DNA of 64,000 bases from Trichormus variabilis 0441 (GTDB taxonomy: Bacteria > Cyanobacteriota > Cyanobacteriia > Cyanobacteriales > Nostocaceae): the NCBI RefSeq assembly GCF_009856605.1, contig NZ_CP047243.1:124001-188000 (forward strand), written 5' to 3'. This document shows positions 53,697-61,414 of this stretch, piece after piece. The notes under the pieces are model-generated. The model was not told the DNA's origin. It searched no databases and saw nothing but the letters and a program-made list of their open reading frames with translations. The position numbers were made by a program, and so were the translations under genes. Each line of letters starts with the position of its first letter. Within the stretch, counting starts at the first letter, position 1.

Positions 53697-54475
53697 GACT
53701 GGTAGTTGAGAATTTGTCTTGTCGTATTGAGAAAACGCCGATTTTGCGGGATATTAATCTGGAAGTCGCATCCGGTGAGTTTGTCGGGTTAATTGGCCCT
53801 AATGGAAGTGGGAAATCTAGCCTATTGCGCTGTATTTACCGCGTTCTTAAGCCAGATACAGGACGAATTACTCTCAATGGACAAGATATTTGGCGGTTGA
53901 GTCCCCGTGAGATGGCGCAACAGACAGCAGTGGTTTTACAGGAGACACCAACGGAATTTGATTTTACGGTCGAGGAAATGGTGTGGATGGGTAGAAATCC
54001 CCATCAAGGAATGTTTGAGCGAGAAACAGCTAAAGACCGCGATATCGTCAGGGAAGCACTATCTCAGGTGGGAATGCTGGAGTTTTGTGAGCGTTCCTTT
54101 GTTTCCCTTTCTGGCGGTGAGAAGCAACGGGTATTGGTAGCACGAGCCTTAGCACAACAGGCGGGTTTTTTGATTCTCGATGAGCCGACTAATCACCTTG
54201 ACATTCGCTATCAGTTGGAACTTTTGGAGTTGGTGAAGGGGTTGGGTGTGACTACAATAGCAGCGTTACATGATTTGAATTTGGCTGCTAGTTATTGCGA
54301 TCGCATTTACGTGGTGGACAAAGGAACAATCAAGTCTGCGGGAGTGCCGAAAGAATTGCTCCAACCTGCTTTAATACAAGAGGTGTTCGGTGTGGGGTCA
54401 AAAGTGGAACATGATCCCAGCATTGATAAGTTACGTATTAGCTTCTTCCTAGATAGGGGAATTGAGAGCAGATGA
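53693..54475 (+). CDS. ABC transporter ATPase (FecE/BtuD-like)
   Basis: 260 residues from ATG 53693, which overlaps the permease stop; the longer frame from 53651 lies inside the permease and is rejected. Walker A GPNGSGKSS near residue 38, Q-loop VLQETPTEFDF, signature LSGGEKQRV near 140, Walker B LILDEPTNHLD near 160, and the switch His in ALHDLNLA. It drives the permease. It closes the operon begun at 48968 or 51533; a region of broken genes follows. Confidence 0.96.
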   Translation: MRLVVENLSCRIEKTPILRDINLEVASGEFVGLIGPNGSGKSSLLRCIYRVLKPDTGRITLNGQDIWRLSPREMAQQTAVVLQETPTEFDFTVEEMVWMGRNPHQGMFERETAKDRDIVREALSQVGMLEFCERSFVSLSGGEKQRVLVARALAQQAGFLILDEPTNHLDIRYQLELLELVKGLGVTTIAALHDLNLAASYCDRIYVVDKGTIKSAGVPKELLQPALIQEVFGVGSKVEHDPSIDKLRISFFLDRGIESR

Positions 54476-54481
54476 TAAATG

Positions 54482-54811
54482 TCAAACCTTGGGGCTTTTC
54501 TCGTCTGTTTTTTTGTCTTTATCGACACGAAACAGAGAATCACTAGAAGTATTCATAACTGCATCATATCGCTGGCGATCTGCTGAAAGCAGCAGCGCTT
54601 CCGCAGAGCGGACGCTTACGCGAACGCTATCGCCCAAATCTTGATTCCAGTTATCAAGTAGAGAACGAGCTGCTGCTGGTATTACATAACGCAGTGATTT
54701 TCCTGTTTTCTTATTCTTAATTACAACAACCCCTGAAGTTGACCCAACGGAGATTGAAGGTTCTCGAACTGCGATCGCTGATGAACATCGCTCATTCTTA
54801 GAAAAAGTCAT
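54482..54811 (-). CDS. Possible small hypothetical protein
   Basis: 109 residues. The middle SGVVVIKNKKTGKSLRYVIPAAARSLLD looks like a real beta-alpha segment, but residues 62-72 are encoded by a dispersed GC-rich repeat (CGCTTCCGCAGAGCGGACGC region), and the N-terminus overlaps the DUF2267 remnant on the other strand. It may be a true plasmid gene with a repeat inside it, or a remnant. Low certainty. Confidence 0.35.
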   Translation of the reverse strand: MTFSKNERCSSAIAVREPSISVGSTSGVVVIKNKKTGKSLRYVIPAAARSLLDNWNQDLGDSVRVSVRSAEALLLSADRQRYDAVMNTSSDSLFRVDKDKKTDEKSPKV

Positions 54812-55112
54812 GGTTAAAGCCGGATTTGCAGATTTGTATGATGCAAGAGACTTTACCGAAGCGGTGTTCCGCGTGATGCGCGACTTAATGACGACCGAAG
54901 CCAGCGATGTCTAGCGACAAGCCGCTTCTCTACGAGAGGCTACGCCAACGCCAACGCGTCTACGCGTAGAGGCAGAATTGCATACAGAGGCTGTACTTAC
55001 TGATGAGAAAGCACTCCAGTTCGAGGTAGCCGATCTTTGGAAAGATACCAATCCAATAGTAGGATTTTTGACGCTACGCGAACACATATACGGTATCTTC
55101 GACTATTTTTAG
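54771..55112 (+). pseudogene. DUF2267 gene broken by a palindromic repeat
   Basis: The frame starting near 54771 reads ADEHRSFLEKVMVKAGFADLYDARD (in two pieces) and VFRVMRDLMTTEASDV, the pattern of a DUF2267 domain. A TAG at 54912 begins an inserted stretch of about 60 bases containing CTACGAGAGGCTACGCC and CGCGTCTACGCGTAGAGG. The same frame resumes at 54975 with [15 protein letters not shown] and [15 protein letters not shown]. No start codon is clear upstream. The insertion kept the frame but brought a stop. Confidence 0.7.
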
Positions 55113-55207
55113 TACGGTTAACCGTTTTTTTGAATATGTCAAGTGCTTGCAAAAAATATTTACATAGTGTTATATTTAGTTATATAAACCAGCAAAAGAA
55201 AAAAGAC

Positions 55208-55420
55208 ATGACTAGCAAAGGCTTCACTATGAACGAACTCGGTCAACTCAACAACTTTGCAATTGAACCAAAGGTTTATGTAGATCAAACCCCAAGAGCA
55301 GGTTTTACAGAGTACGCCGAAAAACTCAATGGGCGTTTGGCCATGATTGGTTTTGTCTCACTCATAGCTGTAGAAGTTGTCACAGGACACGGCTTGATTG
55401 GATGGCTGACAAGCTTGTAA
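55208..55420 (+). CDS. High-light-inducible protein (HLIP/Scp, one-helix Chl-binding)
   Basis: 70 residues from ATG 55208 (the frame is open to 55037, but that leader is not conserved). The C-terminal half is the chlorophyll a/b-binding helix with [20 protein letters not shown], including the Glu, Asn and Arg ligand set ExxNGRxAMxGF. HLIPs are small thylakoid proteins that dimerise and bind chlorophyll and carotenoid to protect photosystem assembly under strong light. The N-terminus (about 35 residues) is longer than in the smallest HLIPs. It is followed by the partner gene after 62 bases. Confidence 0.92.
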   Translation: MTSKGFTMNELGQLNNFAIEPKVYVDQTPRAGFTEYAEKLNGRLAMIGFVSLIAVEVVTGHGLIGWLTSL

Positions 55421-55482
55421 ATAATTTCGACTATTCAAAAATTTCATTCAATTAACGCATAAAATATTAATCCAGGAGAGTT

Positions 55483-55722
55483 ATGAGAACTGATTTTGAT
55501 TTCCCTAAACAAGATTTAATTGGCCCCGTTGTTTTTCGACCTGATTTCACCAACTTTGAGAAAATCAATTCCAACCAAGCTTGGTCATTATTTTTCACCG
55601 CAGGTCAAGATGACAAAGCACTTGGACAAGAAATTGAATTAGGCAAGTTTTTCACTAACCTTTTAATTGCTGTAGGAGTCACAGGAATCCTTTGGGGAAC
55701 TTTCTTCAGTAATTTGGGATAA
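55483..55722 (+). CDS. Small membrane protein linked to the HLIP gene
   Basis: 79 residues, with AGGAG four bases upstream of the ATG. A conserved N-terminus (KQDLIGPVVFRPDF), a central NQAWSLFFTAGQDDK, and one C-terminal helix (FFTNLLIAVGVTGILWGTFF). It lies directly after the HLIP and before a strong terminator, so both form an operon; a role at the thylakoid membrane with the HLIP is inferred from that. I do not recall an assigned function. A frameshifted copy lies at 41328, next to the recombinase, without an HLIP. Confidence 0.85.
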   Translation: MRTDFDFPKQDLIGPVVFRPDFTNFEKINSNQAWSLFFTAGQDDKALGQEIELGKFFTNLLIAVGVTGILWGTFFSNLG

Positions 55723-55761
55723 GCAATTGTGTAAGCGTGTTCAATTGAATAAATTCACTTG

Positions 55762-55794
55762 AAGTCTTGGCTATAGCAACCAAGACTTCTTTTA
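55762..55794 (+). terminator. Terminator of the HLIP operon
   Basis: A 10-bp perfect stem GAAGTCTTGG/CCAAGACTTC with a 9-base loop, followed directly by TTTT. Confidence 0.85.
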
Positions 55795-55827
55795 GTATTT
55801 GGGTATGTCTGGCGATTAGCCTTCATT

Positions 55828-57000
55828 CTTATACTAAATTGGGAAAGGAAGTATTAATTGAATAACTGAGGTCGAATTTGGCAAATCCAATCAAACCCAA
55901 CCTTGCCATGAACAATTTGAGGGTGAGACATTAACCATTGACAACGAGAAATTAACACAGTTTCTAGTTCATCGAGAGTAGAAAACATCTGATTAGCAAC
56001 AGCTTCACGTAGAAGCGACCAAACACACTCAGTCGGTTGGAGTTGAGGTGTATAAGCAGGCAGAGGAAACAGAATGATACCAGCTGGCAACATTAATTGT
56101 TTACTGGTATGCCAACCAGCTTGATCAACAAGCAAAACAATGATTTTGTGATGATGAGGATTGACTTCAGCGGCAAAAGCATCTAAAGCCATTTGCATGA
56201 CAGCAATGTTGACTCTGGGTAAAATCAAGAAAAAACTCTCGCCAGTAGCTGGATGGACAAATCCATAAGTATAAAGCCATTGGTAACGAGTGCGATGCAC
56301 AGCATTGGGACGATGACCTACTGGTGTCCAAACTCGACGGACGATGGGTTTGAGGCCTAATCGAGCTTCATCTTCTGCCCAAACTTCAACTGATTTGTGC
56401 GGATGGAGGAAACGTAACAATCGCACAAACTCCGTTAACTCAGTTTTAAACATCTGTCTTTGAACAAAAGTTGCCGCCTCAGTATGCAGAGGTCGTGGTT
56501 GTTGCAGACTAAATCCTAGCCTTTTGAGGTAATCCCAAGCTGTAGTGACATGGAGTGTAATTCCAAACTGTACTCGGATCAATTCCCCTACTTTTGGCGC
56601 ACTCCATAACCCCCCATCTTCTGGTGGTGAAGCTAACCTTTGGCGCAACCACTGTTGTTGCTCGTTTGTGAGTGCAAGTTTTTTTCCTCCTGGTTTCAGT
56701 TTCTGTTGATTGATGATTCCGTTTGCTCCTAGCTTGTTGTATCGCCGCACGATTTTTCTCACCCAGTCCCCTGAGAATCCCACAATCTCTGCTACCTTTT
56801 GCGCTGACAACTGTGGTTGTTGATTGAGCAATTTAATCACTAACCATCGGGTTTTCTCTTGTGCATCTTCACATCGGCGATAACTTTGTTCTATTTCTTC
56901 TGTTGATAGATGCTCTGTTAGTTTTATCCTGGGACGTACCATTTTTCTAGCCTTTTTCCCTCTGCTTCAAATGATACTACCTTTCCCTATTCAGTATTAG
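55828..57000 (-). mobile_element. IS630-family insertion sequence
   Basis: About 1.17 kb. Ends 55828-55854 and 56974-57000 are imperfect inverted repeats (core GGGAAAGG, about 23 of 27 matching). One transposase gene fills the element. It lies between the HLIP terminator and the cobalamin riboswitch. A clean TA duplication could not be fixed because the ends are A/T-rich. Confidence 0.8.
55854..56942 (-). CDS. IS630-family transposase
   Basis: 362 residues. N-terminal HTH pair (KVAEIVGFSGDWVRKIVRRYN, then a second near GLWSAPKVGELIR), then the DDE domain: Asp in VWAEDEARLGLKP near residue 190, Asp in VLLVDQAGWHTSK near 278, and Glu in PQLQPTECVWSLLRE near 312. The frame is complete, with no stop or shift, so it may be active. 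It is of the single-ORF type. Its orientation is away from the riboswitch, so readthrough from it would run toward the HLIP terminator. Confidence 0.93.
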   Translation of the reverse strand: MVRPRIKLTEHLSTEEIEQSYRRCEDAQEKTRWLVIKLLNQQPQLSAQKVAEIVGFSGDWVRKIVRRYNKLGANGIINQQKLKPGGKKLALTNEQQQWLRQRLASPPEDGGLWSAPKVGELIRVQFGITLHVTTAWDYLKRLGFSLQQPRPLHTEAATFVQRQMFKTELTEFVRLLRFLHPHKSVEVWAEDEARLGLKPIVRRVWTPVGHRPNAVHRTRYQWLYTYGFVHPATGESFFLILPRVNIAVMQMALDAFAAEVNPHHHKIIVLLVDQAGWHTSKQLMLPAGIILFPLPAYTPQLQPTECVWSLLREAVANQMFSTLDELETVLISRCQWLMSHPQIVHGKVGFDWICQIRPQLFN

Positions 57001-57109
57001 TTATGCGATCGCCCTAGCTTTTGCTGATTTTGGTACAGTGGGGATTACTTTACGTTTTAAGTAGCGGCTGAATTTCAGCATCATTGCTGTGGTACTATTT
57101 TCTCAATAG

Positions 57110-57225
57110 CAACTCGGTTCTGGTGGGGGTCAGCCATCAGAGGTAACGGGGAAAGTCCGGTGTGAATCCGGCGCTGTCCCGCAGCTGTAATGGGGCTTAT
57201 GCCTCAAAGTCAGAATGCCCGCCGA
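57110..57225 (+). ncRNA. Cobalamin riboswitch
   Basis: Conserved parts are present in order: GGTTCTGGTGG, AGCCATCAGAGGTAACGGGGA (pieces), GTCCGGTGTGAATCCGGCGC (the core stem), TCCCGCAGCTGTAA, and AAAGTCAGAATGCCCGCC. The last matches the closing AGTCAGGA region. It would shut down the downstream gene when cobalamin is plentiful. The first substantial gene is the DUF1636 protein at 57637, about 410 bases on; a 30-codon frame lies closer. Confidence 0.92.
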
Positions 57226-57257
57226 AAGTACAACACATTCTTATCTGCGAGGTACAG

Positions 57258-57350
57258 ATGAATAACGCAATCAATACTCTGCCCATTAAAGAGGATAACT
57301 GTCTCATAGCGTCATATATACGCCACACACTACTTTCTATGAGACTGTAG
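57258..57350 (+). CDS. Micro-ORF directly after the riboswitch
   Basis: 30 codons from ATG 57258 with GAGG five bases upstream, ending at TAG 57350. The product (MNNAINTLPIKEDNCLIASY) has no known match. It is the first translatable frame after the riboswitch and could be a leader peptide or the stub of a lost gene. Evidence is limited to the ribosome binding site and position. Confidence 0.3.
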   Translation: MNNAINTLPIKEDNCLIASYIRHTLLSMRL

Positions 57351-57636
57351 ATATTTCCATACAGATATCAATACTTACACGGAAAGTTATAGATACAAAC
57401 TGGAAAACACAGTTGTATTTTATCTTTCGCTTTGCATATTTACTTTACCCAAGCTAGAGGTAACTTTACGCCTACCTGCACCAAACGCTTAACAGCGAAT
57501 GCGTCTAAGCTTCCTCGTTGCGTTAGCTTCTCTTTTATAGACGCTACCACGAACCCACAGTGTAGGAGTACAGCAACGCCTAGCGGTAAATGCGTAAGGC
57601 TAATTCATGCTATCAATCAGCAACGCCTGAAAATCA
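57351..57636. other. Leader region between riboswitch and DUF1636 gene
   Basis: Contains dispersed repeat-like stretches (AACGCTTAACAGCG near 57484, GACGCTACCACG near 57540, GCAACGCCTAGCGG near 57572). No coding frame can be supported. Confidence 0.4.
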
Positions 57637-58047
57637 ATGAGCAAAAAACAACATACTTTATTTGTCTGCACGACCTGTGCCAGTGTGTGGCAAGATGGCA
57701 AGCGAGTTGGTGAAAGTGGTGGACAGCAGCTATTGCAACAACTCCAAGCACTTGCACAAAATTGGGAATTGCAACATAAATTCTCCATTCAAGGAGTTGA
57801 ATGTATGAGTGCTTGCAACCATGCTTGTACTATCGCCTTTACAGGAGAAGGGAAATTAACCTATCTTTTCGGCAATTTAGCAGTTGATGATAGTCCATCT
57901 GCAATACTGCAATGTGCAACTCAATACTACGTCAACCCTGATGGTTTACTACCTTGGTCAGAACGTCCAGAACGTTTAAAAACAGGAATTTTAGCAAAAA
58001 TCCCACCCCTAAATAAGTGGGCAAAATTAACCGTGGATTGCTGTTAA
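57637..58047 (+). CDS. DUF1636 / [2Fe-2S] ferredoxin-like metal-binding protein
   Basis: 136 residues. N-terminal LFVCTTCASVW with CxxC near residue 10-13, and VECMSACNHACTIAF with three Cys near 54-62, together the Cys set of the thioredoxin-like ferredoxin fold; the C-terminus has another pair (VDCC). DUF1636 proteins often lie near cobalamin genes or under cobalamin riboswitches, which fits here. A role in corrinoid or cobalt handling is inferred. No strong ribosome binding site is seen (CTGAAAATCA). A hairpin follows the stop, so it is likely a separate unit from the receptor. Confidence 0.8.
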   Translation: MSKKQHTLFVCTTCASVWQDGKRVGESGGQQLLQQLQALAQNWELQHKFSIQGVECMSACNHACTIAFTGEGKLTYLFGNLAVDDSPSAILQCATQYYVNPDGLLPWSERPERLKTGILAKIPPLNKWAKLTVDCC

Positions 58048-58069
58048 TTAATTACCAGTAGTACATCAA

Positions 58070-58110
58070 GTTCGTAGTAAAGCCTTTAGTCCTTACTACG
58101 AACCTTTGAA
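58070..58110 (+). terminator. Hairpin after the DUF1636 gene
   Basis: An 11-bp perfect stem GTTCGTAGTAA/TTACTACGAAC with a 12-base loop, followed by CTTTG. The T run is short, but stem and place fit a terminator. Confidence 0.6.
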
Positions 58111-58138
58111 ACAAGCTTGTAAGTTACACCATTTACAT

Positions 58139-58158
58139 AATAATAATAATCATTATCA
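58139..58158. promoter_or_regulatory. Zur/Fur-type operator upstream of the BtuB-like receptor
   Basis: TAATAATCATTATCA (58144-58158) matches the cyanobacterial Zur 7-1-7 palindrome TGATAATnATTATCA at all but one base. The 19 bases 58139-58157 match the classic Fur box at 17 of 19. It lies about 100 bases before the receptor start and after the DUF1636 hairpin. Zur and Fur cannot be told apart from sequence alone. Confidence 0.7.
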
Positions 58159-58258
58159 AAATATTGCAGGTTTCCTACTGGCTGAAAGTTTTTTACCAAA
58201 AAAGCTCAAATCTTTGCTGACAATCAATTTTTAGTTATACAGGTGGCTTAAATTACCA

Positions 58259-60388
58259 ATGCGTACTCAGTTTATTGCCAGATGGGGAACTCAACTTATC
58301 GTTTCTAGTTTGACTATCACCGCAGGGATGCTGTGGAAAAGTTCCAGCATTATAGCCACAGAAGTTCTACAAATTTCCGAGTTTCCACAAGAGGAAGGTT
58401 CCGCCAAAGACTTACAACCAGTTGCAGAAGTAACATCTCAAAATACAACAGAAACCGAACCCGACATTGAACTGACAGTTATTGACAAACTGTTAAATGA
58501 ACCTGTATTTTCCCCTTTTCGCCGCGAGGGAACAGTCAAAGATTCCACCCGTCCGGTGTATGTCATTACCGGCGAAGAAATGGAAGCGCAAGGTGCAAGA
58601 ACCGTCAGAGAAGCACTGCGATTTCTTCCTGGTATTTTAGGTGACGGTACAGTTGGGACAGAAGTAAATGCTTTAAGTGGTCAATTTATTCGCGGTTCTA
58701 ACACCGGACAAGTCTTAATCTTATTAGATGGTAGACCAATTAATAATTTAGGTGGTGGTGGTTTCGACCTGTCAGAATTTACCACTAATAATATTGAAAG
58801 AGTTGAAGTCTTACCAGGAGGTGGTTCAACTCTTTATGGTTCAGATGCAATAGGTGGGGTAATTAATATTGTTACCCGTCGTCCTACAGAGCAAATTACC
58901 ACAGAAACTAAAGTTAATTTTGGTTCCTATGGATTGAACCAACAAAGTATTCAAAATAGTGGAAAATCAGGTGATATTTCTTGGGTAGTTGGATATAACC
59001 GGACTCAAGCACAAAATAATTATCGCTTTCGTATTCCTGAAGCTAACTTTGAGGGAACGAGAAGAAATAATGACGCACTCTTTAATAACTTTAACGTCAA
59101 ACTAGAGGCAAATTTAGGTAAACGCAACACCTTAACCCTCTCCACTCTATATTTAGGTAAAGAACAGGGAGTACCTGGAGGTGTACCCATTCCTTTCCCC
59201 CAATTTGGACAGGGATTTTTTAACTCTCTCACCGAGAATAACCGCAAATACACAGACCAAGTTCTTACTGATTTAACCTGGAATTCTCAATTAGGAAGCG
59301 GAGATGATTCACTCTTAACAGCGAGAGTTTACGCTGATTTTCTCAACACTCGTTTTGATAATCGTAGTGGTGCAATCACATCTCAAAATCGCTTTGATAC
59401 CAAACAGGATTCCTATGGTATTCAAGTTACCCATAATTGGAATGTTGCGAAGAATCAGACCTTAGTTTATGGCTTTGACTATCGTAATACTAATGTACGT
59501 AACACCACATTTAATTATGGGACAAACATCACCAGAGAAAATTATGATGATGCTATAGGACAAGGTGCAATTTTCGGTAAGTATGAAGTTAACTTTTCTC
59601 CTAGTTTTAGTATGAATTTAGGAGTGCGGCAAGATTTTAGTAGTTTGGTCAATGGTTCGTTTACTTCACCATCTGTAGGAGCAAAATTCGCACTTTCAGA
59701 TGCAACTACAATCAGAGCCAACTATATCAGAAATTTCCGTGCGCCGACGATCGCCAATTTATTTAATACTAATCCTACTAATATTGGTAATCCTGACCTC
59801 AAGCCAGAACAAGGAGATAGTTTTGATGTGGGGATTGACCAAAAGTTAGGGAATATTGGTTTGTTGAGATTGACATTTTTTAGTAACAGGGTTTCAGATA
59901 CAATTGCCTTCAAAAGCTTAATTCCGCCTGTAAATGGTAATACAGGTACTTGGGAAAACATCGGGTTAGTACAAACTACGGGAATTGAAGCTTCGTTAAA
60001 TTTACAACTAGCAAGGAATGTTTATGCTTTTGTTAATTATACAGCGAATAATCCGCGTATTTTAGAAAGTGCTAATCCGGCGGAGATTGATAAGGAATTA
60101 AGGTTTGCGGGTGCGGATAAATTAAATTTGGGTGTCTCCTATGAAAATCCTCAAGGTTGGTATTTTGGTGTGTTGATGAATTCTTTAAATGGGTATCCCA
60201 CTAATAATATTAATACGGAGTTTCTTTCGGGGTATACGACTTTTGATTTGAAGATGCGTATGCCTATTAGTGATAGTTTAACTTTAACTGGGAGTTTGGA
60301 TAATTTGTTCGATCAGCGTTATCAGTTGTTTCCTGGTTATCCTGATGGGGGGAGGGTTTTTCAGGTTGGGTTGAGTTCTCGGTTCTAA
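58259..60388 (+). CDS. TonB-dependent receptor, BtuB-like
   Basis: 709 residues. Signal peptide region (QLIVSSLTITAGMLW), a TonB-box-like start of the mature part (DIELTVIDKLL), plug about 80-210 (RPVYVITGEEMEAQGARTVREALRFLPGI in pieces, IRGSNTGQVLILLDGRPIN, LPGGGSTLYGSDAIGGVINIVTRRP in pieces), and a barrel ending LSSRF with the terminal Phe. Without an AMIN domain it differs from the two receptors upstream. The plug resembles BtuB and other corrinoid/metal receptors. Context (cobalamin riboswitch, DUF1636, BtuFCD-like genes) points to corrinoid; the Zur/Fur box points to a metal complex. Confidence 0.92.
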   Translation: MRTQFIARWGTQLIVSSLTITAGMLWKSSSIIATEVLQISEFPQEEGSAKDLQPVAEVTSQNTTETEPDIELTVIDKLLNEPVFSPFRREGTVKDSTRPVYVITGEEMEAQGARTVREALRFLPGILGDGTVGTEVNALSGQFIRGSNTGQVLILLDGRPINNLGGGGFDLSEFTTNNIERVEVLPGGGSTLYGSDAIGGVINIVTRRPTEQITTETKVNFGSYGLNQQSIQNSGKSGDISWVVGYNRTQAQNNYRFRIPEANFEGTRRNNDALFNNFNVKLEANLGKRNTLTLSTLYLGKEQGVPGGVPIPFPQFGQGFFNSLTENNRKYTDQVLTDLTWNSQLGSGDDSLLTARVYADFLNTRFDNRSGAITSQNRFDTKQDSYGIQVTHNWNVAKNQTLVYGFDYRNTNVRNTTFNYGTNITRENYDDAIGQGAIFGKYEVNFSPSFSMNLGVRQDFSSLVNGSFTSPSVGAKFALSDATTIRANYIRNFRAPTIANLFNTNPTNIGNPDLKPEQGDSFDVGIDQKLGNIGLLRLTFFSNRVSDTIAFKSLIPPVNGNTGTWENIGLVQTTGIEASLNLQLARNVYAFVNYTANNPRILESANPAEIDKELRFAGADKLNLGVSYENPQGWYFGVLMNSLNGYPTNNINTEFLSGYTTFDLKMRMPISDSLTLTGSLDNLFDQRYQLFPGYPDGGRVFQVGLSSRF

Positions 60389-60427
60389 AGAGTTTTTTTC
60401 ACGGAGAGGCGCAGAGGAGAGTTAGAA

Positions 60428-61300
60428 ATGAGTGAGTTTAATTGTTGGGTGACACCAGTTAATGAGGTGTTTAAAGAAGATTTAGCTACGGGGGGTTTTA
60501 TTGAGTATGAATATTTTGATTGTGGGAGTGATGTTTTAGCATCGTTAGTTTATACTTTGTTTGAACAAAATTGGCAGCAGGTTGGGATTGCTCATATTGT
60601 TCAAGGTAGTGTTTTAGAATTAGAATTTAATGCACCACCAAAGCTTTGTATTCTCTATGATGGATATTTGACGGTGGCTACTGAGGGGTGGCATTTACAT
60701 TTATGTATTGATACTAATTTTGGTGGCCCTTTGTGTAAAACTCCTGTGGAAGTGAGGAAGCAACGTTTAGTTTCTCGTGCGGCTTTTTATCGGCGGTTTA
60801 ATTTAGAAGGAAATCCCAGAAGTTGGGGGATTCAGTTTTGGAATGGTGCGAATGAACAATTGATGACGATTTTATTACCTAATCCTTTGGTAGATGGAGA
60901 AAATTTATTACCGGAGGGTAAACCGAATCTAGATAAGTTAGCTCTTTATCAAGATTTGCGAGATATTTATGTATTAGGTAAAAAAACCATACCATTTAGC
61001 AAAAATCCTCTCAAACATGCCTATATTTCCGTTTGTACCTCTACACGCTGTCTACCTTCTCGCAAATGGCAACCTACATTTGATGCTTTAAAATCAGCAG
61101 TAGAAAATGCAGGTTTAGACATTGAAGTTAGAACCTCTGGCTGTTTAGAAGTTTGTCAACTCGGCCCAGTTGTTTTTTATTCCAATGATAGAACTTGGTA
61201 CACTCGCGTTAACCCCAACGTTGCCGAAAATATCGTCAACGAACACCTCATTAAAGGTAACAAAATCACCGAAAACCTCTACCCACCCCAAACCCCATAA
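60428..61300 (+). CDS. Two-domain protein with C-terminal [2Fe-2S] ferredoxin fold
   Basis: 290 residues, AGGAGA seven bases upstream of the ATG. N-terminal domain about 1-165 of unknown type (FEQNWQQVGIAHIVQGSVLEL, GWHLHLCIDTNFGGP) that resembles haem-handling HutX/ChuX-like or similar sheets only vaguely. The C-terminal domain about 200-280 has VCTSTRCLPSRKW and TSGCLEVCQLGPVVFY, four Cys spaced as in thioredoxin-like [2Fe-2S] ferredoxins. It lies between receptor and importer genes with short gaps, so it is probably a cytoplasmic partner that releases or processes the imported ligand. That role is inferred. Confidence 0.8.
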   Translation: MSEFNCWVTPVNEVFKEDLATGGFIEYEYFDCGSDVLASLVYTLFEQNWQQVGIAHIVQGSVLELEFNAPPKLCILYDGYLTVATEGWHLHLCIDTNFGGPLCKTPVEVRKQRLVSRAAFYRRFNLEGNPRSWGIQFWNGANEQLMTILLPNPLVDGENLLPEGKPNLDKLALYQDLRDIYVLGKKTIPFSKNPLKHAYISVCTSTRCLPSRKWQPTFDALKSAVENAGLDIEVRTSGCLEVCQLGPVVFYSNDRTWYTRVNPNVAENIVNEHLIKGNKITENLYPPQTP

Positions 61301-61329
61301 TCTCCTCTAACTCTCTGTGCCTCTGTCTT

Positions 61330-61390
61330 GAAAAGTTCAGATGCCTGCGGCGGGCTACGCCAACGGAGGAAACCTCCGCTCCGACTTTTC
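61330..61390. repeat. Palindromic repeat between the [2Fe-2S] gene and the binding lipoprotein
   Basis: CGGAGG-AAA-CCTCCG (61364-61378) is a perfect palindrome inside an outer pair GAAAAGT/ACTTTTC (61330-61336 and 61384-61390). The GC-rich CTGCGGCGGGCTACGCC core is of the dispersed Nostoc type. It lies in the mRNA of the putative operon. Confidence 0.65.
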
Positions 61391-61414
61391 GGTGCGTCTC
61401 TGCGTGAGATAAAA

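Noticed and set aside
57162..57350. 62-residue frame starting inside the riboswitch
   Set aside because: Its first half lies in the structured RNA; only the short frame from 57258 has a ribosome binding site.
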